From the NCBI GenBank assembly GCA_937927945.1, contig CALEYW010000095.1, positions 1 through 58,378 of the forward strand: DNA of 58,378 nt, given 5' to 3'. Numbering within the stretch: the stretch's first letter is position 1; the number at the start of each line of letters is the position of its first letter. The DNA is from an uncultured candidate division WPS-2 bacterium (lineage in GTDB: Bacteria > Vulcanimicrobiota > Vulcanimicrobiia > Vulcanimicrobiales > Vulcanimicrobiaceae). The translations under genes and the position numbers were made by a program. This document shows positions 9,064 through 17,497 of the stretch, piece by piece. The notes under the pieces are model-generated. The model saw only the letters and a list, made by a program, of their open reading frames with translations, had not been told where the DNA came from and did no database searches.

Positions 9064-10326
9064 ATGACGAATTCCAAGCACGTCTCCGCTCGCCTCGCGC
9101 GAGGTATGCTCTCGGCCGGTGCGGCGCTGGCGCTGACGCTCAGCCTCACGCCCGGCGGCGCCGCTCCGGCCGCCGAGCCGATCAAGATCGGCGTCATCGG
9201 CGAAGAGTCGGCCGTCGCCGGCGCGTCGATCACCAAGGCCGCGCAGATGGCCGCCGACGACGTCAACGCGCACGGCGGCGTGAACGGCCGCAACGTGGAG
9301 GTCGTGATCTACGACGACCACTCCTCGGCAGCCGACGCGGTGCGCGCGTTCCAGCGCGCGGTGAGCGAGGACAAAGTTTCGGCCGTCGTCGCGAGCTACA
9401 TCAGCGAGGTAGCGCTCGCGATCGAGCCGTGGTCGGCACGGCTGCACATGCCGTTCATCACGCCGGGCGCGGCCAGCACCGACATCTCCAAGCAAGTCCA
9501 TGACGACTATGCGCGGAACAAGTACACGTTCCACGGCTGGCTGACGTCGGCGTTCATCGCGCAGTCGATCTGCGACTTCCAGCACGACACGCTCGTCAAA
9601 GACTTCCACGTGAAGTCGACGGTCGTGATGAGCGAGGACGCGGCCTGGACGAAACCGCTCGACGAACGGTTCCTCGACTGTCTGCCGAAGGCGGGCATCA
9701 AGGTCCTCGACCATATCCGGTTCAACCCCGACACGACCGACTTCACCCCGATCTTCAACAAGATCGAAGGCGAGCATCCCGACATCATCACGACCGGGAT
9801 CAGCCACGTCGGCGTGCAGCCGACCGTGCAATGGCACGATCAGCGCGTGCCGATCGGAATGGCGGGACAGAGCTCGCAAGCGACGACCAGCACGTTCTGG
9901 AAAGACACGAACGGCGCCGCCGAGGGCGTCATCACCGCGAGCGCCGCGGCGCCCGGCGTCGCGCTGACGCCGAACACGATCGCGTTCACGCAAGCATACG
10001 AAAAGCGCTTCGGCGCGTCGCCGGCCTACGACGGCTACACGACGTACGACGAGATCCACGTGATCGCCGACGCGATGAAGGCGGCAGGTTCCACGGACCC
10101 CGACAAGATCGTCGACGCGATGGAGAAGACGCATTACACCGGCACCGTCGGCACGATCGAGTTCTACGGCAAGAACGATCTGTACACGCACGCGATCAAG
10201 TATGGCCCGGGGTTCGTGACCGGCTTGGTCTTCCAGTGGCAGAGCGGCAAACAAGTCACGGTGTGGCCGCGCGACAAGGCGAACGGAAAGATCGCGTTTC
10301 CCGCGTCGATCAAGATGCCGAAATAG
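9064..10326 (+). CDS. ABC transporter substrate-binding protein, Liv type
   Basis: 420 residues. The start is fixed by GGAGGG nine bases upstream of ATG 9064. A signal peptide ends near AAPAAEP, and the mature chain opens IKIGVIGEESAVAGASITKA, the usual first strand and helix of LivJ/AmiC type I binding folds, followed by DDVNAHGGVNGRNVEVVIYD. It binds a substrate (branched-chain amino acid, amide, urea or aromatic acid in relatives) in the periplasm for the permeases downstream. Specificity cannot be read from sequence. First gene of a four-gene transporter operon. Confidence 0.85.
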   Translation: MTNSKHVSARLARGMLSAGAALALTLSLTPGGAAPAAEPIKIGVIGEESAVAGASITKAAQMAADDVNAHGGVNGRNVEVVIYDDHSSAADAVRAFQRAVSEDKVSAVVASYISEVALAIEPWSARLHMPFITPGAASTDISKQVHDDYARNKYTFHGWLTSAFIAQSICDFQHDTLVKDFHVKSTVVMSEDAAWTKPLDERFLDCLPKAGIKVLDHIRFNPDTTDFTPIFNKIEGEHPDIITTGISHVGVQPTVQWHDQRVPIGMAGQSSQATTSTFWKDTNGAAEGVITASAAAPGVALTPNTIAFTQAYEKRFGASPAYDGYTTYDEIHVIADAMKAAGSTDPDKIVDAMEKTHYTGTVGTIEFYGKNDLYTHAIKYGPGFVTGLVFQWQSGKQVTVWPRDKANGKIAFPASIKMPK

Positions 10327-10379
10327 CGCTCGAACCGCGCAGCTGACGCCGGCGGGATGAGCCCGGCAACGGAGGGCCG

Positions 10380-11255
10380 ATGACCTCATTGCAGATTCTG
10401 GTGGACGGGTTTGCCATCAGCTCGCTCTACGCGCTGGCGGCGGTCGGGTTCACGCTGATCTTCGGCGTCTCGGGCGTGCTCAATCTCGCGCACGGCGGGA
10501 TCATGCTCGTGGCGGCGCTCATCGGTTGGTGGGTGGCGGGCGAGACCCCTCTGGGAGTGTACGGCGGCACGGTGGCCGGCATCGTGGCCGGCCTCCTCGC
10601 CGCCTACATCACCTACTTTCTGGTCGTGCGGCCCATCCAGCGGTCCAGCGCGATCGCGCACGAGGAGAAGGAGATCTTCGTGCTCACCGGCACGCTGCTC
10701 TGGGGCATCATGATCCAGACCGGCATGGCCTACATCTTCAGCGACAACCCGGTGACGATGCGGCCGCTGATCGGCGGCGTGGTGAACGTCTTCGGGGTCC
10801 GTACGCCGCGCAACGAGATCATGATCGCGGTGCTCTGCTGGGTCGTCATCGGATTGCTGTGGCTCCTGATCAATCGCACGCGAGTCGGCAAGCAGATGCT
10901 GGCGGCGTCGATCAACCCGCGCGGCTTGACGCTGCTCGGGTTCGAACTCTCGAAGATCTACCTGCGCGTGTGGACGATCTACGGCGTCCTCGCCGGCGGA
11001 GCGGGCGTCTTGCTGGCGTCGTTCCTCGGAGTCGGCACCGCCAACGCCGGCCAGCTCACCGCGAGCGCATTCTCCATCGTCGTTCTGGGCGGCCTCGGCA
11101 GCGTGTCGGGATCGCTGGTCGCCGCGTACGTGGTCGGCTATCTCGAGACGGTGACGGCGTACCTCATCTCGCCGACGCTGCGCCCGATCCCCGCGTTGCT
11201 GCTGCTGGTGCTGGTCGTATACGTGCGCCCGCAGGGGCTGCTGGGCCGGCGGTAG
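10380..11255 (+). CDS. Liv-type ABC permease (LivH family)
   Basis: 291 residues, about eight membrane helices. The opening ISSLYALAAVGFTLIFGVSG is the LivH signature, followed by GVLNLAHGG. A later segment, FSIVVLGGLGSVSGSLVAAY, matches the family's conserved cytoplasmic loop (VLGGLGS) that contacts the ATPase. It forms the translocation pore with the next gene product. GGAGGG lies four bases before the ATG. A weak GCCGG/CCGGC hairpin in the 53-bp gap upstream could lower expression relative to the binding protein. Confidence 0.9.
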   Translation: MTSLQILVDGFAISSLYALAAVGFTLIFGVSGVLNLAHGGIMLVAALIGWWVAGETPLGVYGGTVAGIVAGLLAAYITYFLVVRPIQRSSAIAHEEKEIFVLTGTLLWGIMIQTGMAYIFSDNPVTMRPLIGGVVNVFGVRTPRNEIMIAVLCWVVIGLLWLLINRTRVGKQMLAASINPRGLTLLGFELSKIYLRVWTIYGVLAGGAGVLLASFLGVGTANAGQLTASAFSIVVLGGLGSVSGSLVAAYVVGYLETVTAYLISPTLRPIPALLLLVLVVYVRPQGLLGRR

Positions 11256-11262
11256 GCGCGCG

Positions 11263-12189
11263 ATGACAACGGTGTTCGGTCCGCGTCTCCTGCTGTTCAT
11301 CGCCGTGTTCGTGCTCGTCGCGTCGGTGCTGCCGCTGTGGCTGTCGGCGTACGTTCTTGGCGTGCTGACGACCGCATACTACTTCGGCGTCTTCTCGATG
11401 GCGTGGGACCTGCTGTTCGGCTTCGCCGGCGAGGTCAACTTCGGTCCGACGTTCCTGATCGGCCTGGGGGCGTACACGGCGGCGCTGCTCGACAACCAAT
11501 TTCATCTGCCCATCCCGGTCACCGTTCTGGCGGGCGCGCTCGCGGCGCTGGTGGGCGGGCTGCTGCTCGCGGTGCCGGCGCTGCGGCTGCGCGGGCCGTA
11601 CTTCGGGCTCGTTACGCTCGTGGCCGTCCTGCTGCTGCAAAACGCGATCGTCATCTTCGCCGCGTTCACCGGCGGGGAGATCGGGATGACGGTCCCCGAC
11701 GTCCTCTCGATCGACCCGAAGGTGAACTACTGGTACGCGCTGGCGTTCCTGGTCATCTGCGCGATCTTGCTGTTCGGGCTGTCGCGCTCGGCGATCGGGC
11801 TGATCCTGCAGGCCAGCGGACAGGACGCGATCGAAGCTCAGGCGCTCGGCTTCAACGTCACCAAACACAAGCTCGCAGCGTTCAGCGTCAGCGCGCTCTT
11901 CTCCGGAGTTGCCGGCGCCATGCTGATCTTCTACATGGGCGCGGCGTCGGTCGGCACGGTGATCGACATCGGGATCGGCGTGCAGATCATCATCGGCGCC
12001 GTGCTCGGCGGACGGCGGACGATTCTCGGCGCGGCGATCGGCGCGATTTTCCTCGTCGTCGTCACCGAGGTGCTGCGCCCGCTCGGGCAGCTCAACACGT
12101 TCGTCGTCGCGGCGGTCGCGCTGGCGGTGATCCTGTTCTTCCCTGACGGTTTGCTCGGCCACGTGCTCCGCCCGCGAGAGAGCGAATGA
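11263..12189 (+). CDS. Liv-type ABC permease (LivM family)
   Basis: 308 residues with eight to ten hydrophobic helices. It carries FSMAWDLLFGFAGEVNFGPT (the LivM counterpart of the SGQ-x-SLG motif), LRLRGPYFGLVTLVAVLLLQ, and the ATPase-contacting loop IGAVLGGRRTILGAAIGA. It pairs with the preceding LivH-like permease. It begins seven bases after that gene and its stop overlaps the ATPase start by 4 bp, so the operon is tightly coupled. Confidence 0.9.
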   Translation: MTTVFGPRLLLFIAVFVLVASVLPLWLSAYVLGVLTTAYYFGVFSMAWDLLFGFAGEVNFGPTFLIGLGAYTAALLDNQFHLPIPVTVLAGALAALVGGLLLAVPALRLRGPYFGLVTLVAVLLLQNAIVIFAAFTGGEIGMTVPDVLSIDPKVNYWYALAFLVICAILLFGLSRSAIGLILQASGQDAIEAQALGFNVTKHKLAAFSVSALFSGVAGAMLIFYMGAASVGTVIDIGIGVQIIIGAVLGGRRTILGAAIGAIFLVVVTEVLRPLGQLNTFVVAAVALAVILFFPDGLLGHVLRPRESE

Positions 12190-13655
12190 GCGAACGCGTT
12201 CGCCTGGAGGCTCGCGGACTCGTCAAACGCTTCGGCGGACTCGTCGCGGCGAACGACATCGGCTTCGACATTCGCGCCGGCGAGATTCTGGGACTCATCG
12301 GTCCCAACGGTTCCGGCAAGTCGACGGTGATGAAGCTGGTCATGGGGATCGAACGTCCCGACGCCGGCTCGGTGAAGCTCGACGGCGTCGAGACCGCCGG
12401 CTGGCCGTCGTACCGCATCGCGCGAGCGGGTGTCGGCATCGTCTTCCAGCACTCGCGTCCGCTCCACCGGCAAACGGTGCTCGAGAACATCAAGCTCGCG
12501 CTGCTGCCGGACTCCCTGCTCCGGCTCGCAGCCGCGCCCGGCGTCGACGAGCGCGCGCGAGAGATCGCACACGCCGTCGGTCTGGGCGACGTGCTGCACC
12601 GGCATCCCTCGACGCTGCCGTTCGCCGACCTGCGCCGGATGGAGATGGGGAAGGCGATCGCGCGCGACCCGAAGGTGGTGCTGATCGACGAGCCCTTTGC
12701 GGGACTGACCGCAGGCGAGGTCGGCGCGTTCTCCGAGCTGATCCGCGGACTGCGCGACCAAGGCCGTGCGGTGCTGCTCGTCGACCACAACGTCAAGAGC
12801 GTGGCCGCGCTCGCCGACCGCGTGCTTGCGATGTATCTCGGCCAGCGCGTCGCCGAAGGAACGGTCGACGAGGTGATGCGTGATGAGACGGTACGGCGGG
12901 TCTATCTCGGCGGTACGATCGAAGTCGTGGAGCGGCGCGGGGCCAACGCGGAGGTGAAGCCGCCGCTGTTGCGGCTCGAAGGCCTCAGCGTCTTCTACGG
13001 CAAGGCGCAGGCGCTCGATCGGGTCGATTTGGACGTGCGCGAGGGCGAATTCGTCTCGATCGTCGGTTTGAACGGGGCCGGCAAGACGACGCTCTTCAAC
13101 GCGGTTTCCGGCCTCGTCCCGTATTCGGGCGAGGTCCGATTCGCGGACCGCGTCCTGAGCGGGATGACGCCGGGCGCCATCGCGCGCAGCGGCGTCGTGC
13201 AGTGCCCCGAATCGCGTGAGCTGTTCGGCGAGTTGACCGTACGGGAGAACCTCGATTTGGGCGGCCAGCATCTCGCGGCGGGAGCGCGCACGGACCAGCT
13301 GGCGTGGCTGTTCGAGCTGTTTCCGATTCTCGAAGCGCGGCAGTCGCAGGTGGCGCGCACGCTTTCCGGCGGCGAACAGCAAATGCTCGCGATCGCACGC
13401 GCGCTGATGATGCAGCCGAAGCTGCTCGTCCTCGACGAGCCGACGCTCGGCCTCGCCCCGGTGATCCTCGAGCAGCTTTCCAAAGCGCTCGAACGGCTGC
13501 GCGAGAGCACGCCGATCACGGTGCTGCTGGGCGAGCAGAACGTCACGTTCGCGCTGCCGCACGCCGACCGCGTCTACTTATTGGAGCACGCGCGCATCGT
13601 CTGGGAAGGTGAGCCTGCGCAATTCGCCGCCGAGATGGGCGCCGGCTATCTCTGA
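12186..13655 (+). CDS. Fused LivG-LivF ATPase of a Liv-type ABC transporter
   Basis: 489 residues carrying two complete ABC cassettes. The N-terminal half is LivG-like (Walker A GPNGSGKST, Walker B VVLIDEPFAG, H-loop LLVDHN). Its signature segment reads LPFADLRRMEMGKAIA instead of LSGGQ. The C-terminal half, from about residue 260, is LivF-like (GLNGAGKTT, signature LSGGEQQMLAIARAL, LLVLDEPTLGLAP, and GEQN in place of the H-loop His). Liv ATPases are normally two separate genes; here one polypeptide provides both, which fixes their 1:1 pairing. Each half is of normal length, so this is a clean fusion, not a frameshift. Confidence 0.9.
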   Translation: MSERVRLEARGLVKRFGGLVAANDIGFDIRAGEILGLIGPNGSGKSTVMKLVMGIERPDAGSVKLDGVETAGWPSYRIARAGVGIVFQHSRPLHRQTVLENIKLALLPDSLLRLAAAPGVDERAREIAHAVGLGDVLHRHPSTLPFADLRRMEMGKAIARDPKVVLIDEPFAGLTAGEVGAFSELIRGLRDQGRAVLLVDHNVKSVAALADRVLAMYLGQRVAEGTVDEVMRDETVRRVYLGGTIEVVERRGANAEVKPPLLRLEGLSVFYGKAQALDRVDLDVREGEFVSIVGLNGAGKTTLFNAVSGLVPYSGEVRFADRVLSGMTPGAIARSGVVQCPESRELFGELTVRENLDLGGQHLAAGARTDQLAWLFELFPILEARQSQVARTLSGGEQQMLAIARALMMQPKLLVLDEPTLGLAPVILEQLSKALERLRESTPITVLLGEQNVTFALPHADRVYLLEHARIVWEGEPAQFAAEMGAGYL

Positions 13656-13766
13656 CCCGGGGGATTCCGCGTGAGCGCGCAGGGTTAGCCCTCGCTTGGC
13701 AGAATAGGCGAGCAGCTTTACGGGCCCTGTCTTACTGTTCTGCTAGGGGTGTGTGTGGGTGCATTC

Positions 13767-14177
13767 ATGAGGCCACCGGTTTTCGTCGCTCTTGCTCTGA
13801 CGTGCGCGCTTGCTGCTTCTTCGAGTACGATCTCGTCCGCCCAGACGAGACCGAGTGCACATCACTCGCTGATCGCGGCAAAAGCCGTCTCGACGACAAG
13901 CTGGACGATCGCCGGAAAGTGGCTCTATCGAAGCTATCTCAATCGGCCGGACGTGATCGTCAACGACGATGCACAATCGGCGGCGAAGGCACTATCGCTG
14001 CTTTTCGGTGAAGGCATCATGACGCTCGGCACACCGTCGGCGACCACAATTTCGGGGACCTTTGATATTGGCGGCGGCCAAATCCCCGCGATCGTCGGAA
14101 GCGTATTTCGAGCGAAACCGCACGGCACCTCGAAAGCCGGAGTCGTTGCATCGTTCGTCGCAGTCAAACAGCCGTGA
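13767..14177 (+). CDS. Secreted hypothetical protein (136 aa)
   Basis: A signal peptide (MRPPVFVALALTCALAASSS, cleaved near SSAQT) is followed by about 110 residues rich in Ser, Thr and Ala, with strands such as TISGTFDIGGGQIPAIVGSV. It probably forms a small beta domain in the periplasm. I do not recognise a family. The ATG at 13767 puts the signal peptide at the very N-terminus; a GTG at 13749 would add six unhelpful residues. The stop codon overlaps the GTG of the next gene, so the pair is coupled. Confidence 0.55.
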   Translation: MRPPVFVALALTCALAASSSTISSAQTRPSAHHSLIAAKAVSTTSWTIAGKWLYRSYLNRPDVIVNDDAQSAAKALSLLFGEGIMTLGTPSATTISGTFDIGGGQIPAIVGSVFRAKPHGTSKAGVVASFVAVKQP

Positions 14178-14905
14178 GGACGCCGCCCGCTCGCGTGTTC
14201 TTTCTCGCCTACGACGCGTGCGACGAACTGGACGTCGTCGGACCACTCGCGGTGCTGCAGACCGCAAACCGCTATCTCGCCGATCCGAAACGGAGTCCCG
14301 CCGGCGCGCCGATCGAGCTGCGCATAGTGGCGACCGAGGGTTCCGGCGCGGTGACCTACGACGGCCCGGACGGACCGCATGCGTTCGTCACCGGCATCCA
14401 CGGCGTGACCCTGGAAGTGAAGCCGTGGGACGGCTGCGATCTTCCGGATATCCTCATCGTCGCCGGCGGCAATGTCGCGCCGGGTACCGGAATCATGCGG
14501 CAAATGCAAAACCCGGCATTCGTCGAGCCGTTGCGCCGTCAGCACGCGCGCGGCGCGCAACTCGTCTCGGTCTGCACCGGGGCATTCGGCATCGTCGGCG
14601 CCGGGCTCGCGACCGGCCGCACGATGACGACGCATCCCGGCCTCGTCAACGAGCTCGCCGCCGCCGGCGCGCGGGTGCTGCATCCCGATTGGGAAGCGCG
14701 CGTCGTCGATGACGGCGACCTGATCTCGTGCGGCGGCGTCACGTCGGGGATCGACGAGGCGCTCTACCTCGTGCAGTCATTCTGGCCCGGTGACCCGCAG
14801 CTCATCGCCGACGTGCGCGGTTTCGTCGACTTCCTGTACCGCGCGCAGGTGAGGGTCTGCGCACCGCACCGGGAAACGAAAGGGCAGTCAGCAGGCGGCC
14901 GCTAA
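14174..14905 (+). CDS. DJ-1/PfpI (GATase1-like) family protein
   Basis: 243 residues. The N-terminus RVFFLAYDACDELDVVGPLA has the conserved acidic residue of the family. The nucleophile elbow is LVSVCTGAFGIVGAGLATGR, with Cys as nucleophile, and DGDLISCGGVTSGIDEALYL is the typical late segment shared with isonitrile hydratase-like and AraC-fused members. The DNA-binding AraC part is absent, so this is the stand-alone enzyme-like form. Possible roles are an isonitrile hydratase-like or glyoxalase/deglycase-like activity; sequence does not decide. GTG start overlaps the stop of the secreted protein upstream. Confidence 0.8.
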   Translation: MRTPPARVFFLAYDACDELDVVGPLAVLQTANRYLADPKRSPAGAPIELRIVATEGSGAVTYDGPDGPHAFVTGIHGVTLEVKPWDGCDLPDILIVAGGNVAPGTGIMRQMQNPAFVEPLRRQHARGAQLVSVCTGAFGIVGAGLATGRTMTTHPGLVNELAAAGARVLHPDWEARVVDDGDLISCGGVTSGIDEALYLVQSFWPGDPQLIADVRGFVDFLYRAQVRVCAPHRETKGQSAGGR

Positions 14906-14978
14906 ACCGTTCGTCGCGGAGACCGAAACGGGGTTCGGTCGACGTGCATTTCGTTGTGCCCCGCACCAAGGAGTTCAG

Positions 14979-16448
14979 ATGCATTCGCATTCCGATCTCG
15001 GTCGCCGGGGATTTCTCGGCGCCGTCGCGGCAACCGGAGCTGCTTTCGCTCTTCCGGCCGCCGTATCGGCCGCCGATGTCGCGAGTTCCCCGACGCCCGC
15101 GGCTCCCGCCGAGGCCTGCGACCCGATCGCCTGCGCGAACGGGATTCCGCTCGCGCAACTCAAGGACCGGCGCCCGATCACCCTGCGTCCGACGACGGAA
15201 CAGCTCGTGGCGGACGCGGTGATGTACAACCGTTTCCAGACTGCGTTTCAAGCGATGATCGATTTCGGGACGCAGTACCCGACCGACCCGCGCGGCTGGA
15301 ACATGCAGCAGGCGATCCACGGCGAAATGGTGTCGAAGTTCAGCGATACGACGCACAACGTGCATCACGGCTGGTACTTCCTCACCTGGCACCGCGCGTA
15401 TCTGTACTTCCTCGAGCGGATCCTCGCGTGGCACCTCGCGCAACGCGGCGCGACGATTGATCAGACGTTCCGGATGCCGGTCTGGGACTGGGAAGCGACC
15501 GAAACGAACGTGCAGTTCCCGACGGCGTACGCCAACGTGTGGATGGGGAAGATCAGCGACGGCAACCTGAACCCGCTGTGGGTCGCACAGCGCGACAACA
15601 AGGTTCCCCTCAACCTGGTCGCCCTCGGCGCCAACATGCAAGTGATGCTCAGCGCGCCGAGCAGCGGTCCGGCGAACTTCTACGGCGCCGCGCCGATCGC
15701 CGGGAACGGCCGCAACCGCCAAGGCACGGGCGAGAACAAGGCCCATAATCTCGTGCACAACTGGGTCGGCGGCGGGTTCAACGGGCCGTCCGATCCCGGA
15801 ACCGGCTGGATGGGCGACCTCTCCGTCGCCGCCAAAGACCCGCTGTTCTTCGCGCATCACGCGAACATCGACAAGACGTGGGCCTGGTACCGCTCGTTCG
15901 AATACAGCGACGAGCCGGCGTCGACCGATTACCGCGACGTCACATGGACGTTCTTCGACGAACAGAAACGGTGCGTCAACGTTCAGGCGAAGGATCTCAT
16001 CGACTACAAGAACGCGCTGCGCTATCACTACGCGCCGGTCCCCTCGAAGTACACCGGTCCCCCGCCGCCCAATGCGGGCCGCGCGCTCGCGCTCACCAAC
16101 GGTCATCTCGCCGCCGTGGCGGCGCCGCCGGCCGGCGCGAAAGTCGGGCTCACGCTCACCGACGTGCCCTACAAAGGCTCCGGAACGTTCGAGATCATCG
16201 CGCGCGGGCCGAGCGGTTCGGCGGTGCTCGGGAGCTTCACGATCACCGCCCACCGCGGCATGAACATGGGCACCGCGACCGACGTGTTTCTACTGGTCTC
16301 GGAGCAGGCGCGCGCGCTGCTGAACCAAGCGTCGACCAAGCTCGTCGTTCAGAAGGTCACCGGTCGCAGCAGCCTCCTCGGGGCCGCCGTCGGCGCGGCC
16401 CCCGCCACGGAACTCACGGCATCGAAGGCGACGTTGTTCGTGCACTGA
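14979..16448 (+). CDS. Tyrosinase-family copper oxidase with Tat signal
   Basis: 489 residues. GRRGFLGAVAATGAAFALP is a twin-arginine signal, so the folded, copper-loaded protein is exported. The CuA site is in THNVHHGWYFLTWHRAYLYF (three His) and the CuB site in HNLVHNWVGG plus DPLFFAHHANIDKTWAWY. A C-terminal domain of about 150 residues follows (polyphenol-oxidase type, with KVGLTLTDVPYKGSGTFEII). It should oxidise phenols to quinones with O2 in the periplasm, giving melanin-like products or modifying phenolic substrates. AAGGAG precedes the ATG. The gene two bases downstream is probably co-expressed. Confidence 0.9.
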   Translation: MHSHSDLGRRGFLGAVAATGAAFALPAAVSAADVASSPTPAAPAEACDPIACANGIPLAQLKDRRPITLRPTTEQLVADAVMYNRFQTAFQAMIDFGTQYPTDPRGWNMQQAIHGEMVSKFSDTTHNVHHGWYFLTWHRAYLYFLERILAWHLAQRGATIDQTFRMPVWDWEATETNVQFPTAYANVWMGKISDGNLNPLWVAQRDNKVPLNLVALGANMQVMLSAPSSGPANFYGAAPIAGNGRNRQGTGENKAHNLVHNWVGGGFNGPSDPGTGWMGDLSVAAKDPLFFAHHANIDKTWAWYRSFEYSDEPASTDYRDVTWTFFDEQKRCVNVQAKDLIDYKNALRYHYAPVPSKYTGPPPPNAGRALALTNGHLAAVAAPPAGAKVGLTLTDVPYKGSGTFEIIARGPSGSAVLGSFTITAHRGMNMGTATDVFLLVSEQARALLNQASTKLVVQKVTGRSSLLGAAVGAAPATELTASKATLFVH

Positions 16449-16450
16449 TC

Positions 16451-16861
16451 ATGCTGCCCACTCCGCCTGCACATGTGGGGTCGCCGGTTCCCGGCGGCCC
16501 CCTCGTGCCGCTCATCGTGCCGCCCGGCGTGCGCTCCGCCGGCCGCGCGCCGCATTGGATCGCGATCGAAATCGTCGCGCCGAGCCGGCTTCCGAAATCG
16601 CCGACGGTTCTCGTCTATCTCGTCCCCGACCCCGGCGTCCCGCTCGATCCCAAGCACGCGCTGCTCGGTTCGTGGTCGGATCTCGGCCGCGATACGGGCG
16701 GAACGTTCACGGTCTCGGGTACCCTCGACGCACAAGCGCTGCGCGCGCTGCGCGCCTCGTCGCACCCCCACGTGCGCATCGTCGTCAATCCCGACGGATT
16801 GGGGCGCGCAACGCGCCCCGGGCTGCAGGCCGCCGCCGCACGCATCGTCGACGTGCGCTGA
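16451..16861 (+). CDS. Small protein encoded with the tyrosinase (136 aa)
   Basis: It begins MLPTPPAHVGSPVPGGPLVP two bases after the tyrosinase stop and has no own ribosome site, so coupling is likely. The middle reads PHWIAIEIVAPSRLPKSPTV and VLVYLVPDPG, like a beta domain. No signal peptide and no metal-binding His cluster (it has three scattered His), so there is no direct sign that it is a copper chaperone like the MelC1 caddie protein. I do not recognise the family; position suggests a partner of the tyrosinase. Confidence 0.55.
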   Translation: MLPTPPAHVGSPVPGGPLVPLIVPPGVRSAGRAPHWIAIEIVAPSRLPKSPTVLVYLVPDPGVPLDPKHALLGSWSDLGRDTGGTFTVSGTLDAQALRALRASSHPHVRIVVNPDGLGRATRPGLQAAAARIVDVR

Positions 16862-16986
16862 GTCTCGAGGGCTCGTCGCCGACCCATCACCGGCGCTTTA
16901 CCTATCGTTCACCTGCACGACACCGTGTTGCGCTAGTCTGCCGGTACGCCGCGCTCAGCGGCTAACACGAATCGTGGAGAACGTAC

Positions 16987-17367
16987 ATGGTCAAATTGCG
17001 CTCTGGTCTCAGTTTCCTCATCGCCGCCGGCTCCGTAGCCATCGGCAGCGCGACGATGCAGCCGGCATCGGCGGACGAAGTCTTTCCCTGCAGTGCCATT
17101 CACCGCGACGCAGTCGTCATCCGCGCCGCTCATCCGGACTATCCTTCCATCGCCGAACAGCGCGGAGACGGCGGCGTCGTCTACGTCAAAGTCGATCTCA
17201 CGCCGACCGGCTCGATCTCCGGCACCTCGATCGCACAGTCTTCCGGGAACCCTTTCCTCGATGACGCGGCACTCGAAGCGGCGGCCCGGAGCGAATTTCA
17301 GCCGGAGACGCAGGACTGCACGCCGATCTCCGGCTCGTACTTGTTCCTCGTGACCTTCGCGCAATGA
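16987..17367 (+). CDS. Secreted TonB C-terminal-domain protein
   Basis: 126 residues. A signal peptide (about 1-30, ending PASADE) is followed directly by a TonB-C fold: YPSIAEQRGDGGVVYVKVDL and FLDDAALEAAARSEFQPE match the usual pattern of Gly/val strand then the xAALxAxRxxxFxP helix. Classical TonB has an N-terminal anchor and a Pro-rich spacer; both are missing, so this is the short periplasmic form of unknown role. GGAG lies before the ATG. No ExbB/ExbD genes are near. Confidence 0.75.
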   Translation: MVKLRSGLSFLIAAGSVAIGSATMQPASADEVFPCSAIHRDAVVIRAAHPDYPSIAEQRGDGGVVYVKVDLTPTGSISGTSIAQSSGNPFLDDAALEAAARSEFQPETQDCTPISGSYLFLVTFAQ

Positions 17368-17406
17368 TCGAGCAGGACTTTTTGCGGGGCTGGGGGCCGC
17401 GGCTCG

Positions 17407-17422
17407 GCTAGCGGCCGCTAGC
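17407..17422. repeat. Perfect 16-bp palindrome
   Basis: GCTAGCGGCCGCTAGC equals its own reverse complement; with one unpaired base it extends to CTC...GAG (17403-17425). It sits in the 130-bp gap between the TonB-C gene and the GMC oxidoreductase. There is no T run after it, so a protein-binding site is as likely as a hairpin. Confidence 0.5.
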
Positions 17423-17497
17423 GAGAAGCGGAGGGCGCAACGAGCGACGCGCCAAAAACCTCCGGCCCATTCCGCCCGCCGCACGGGGGAAGGCTCA

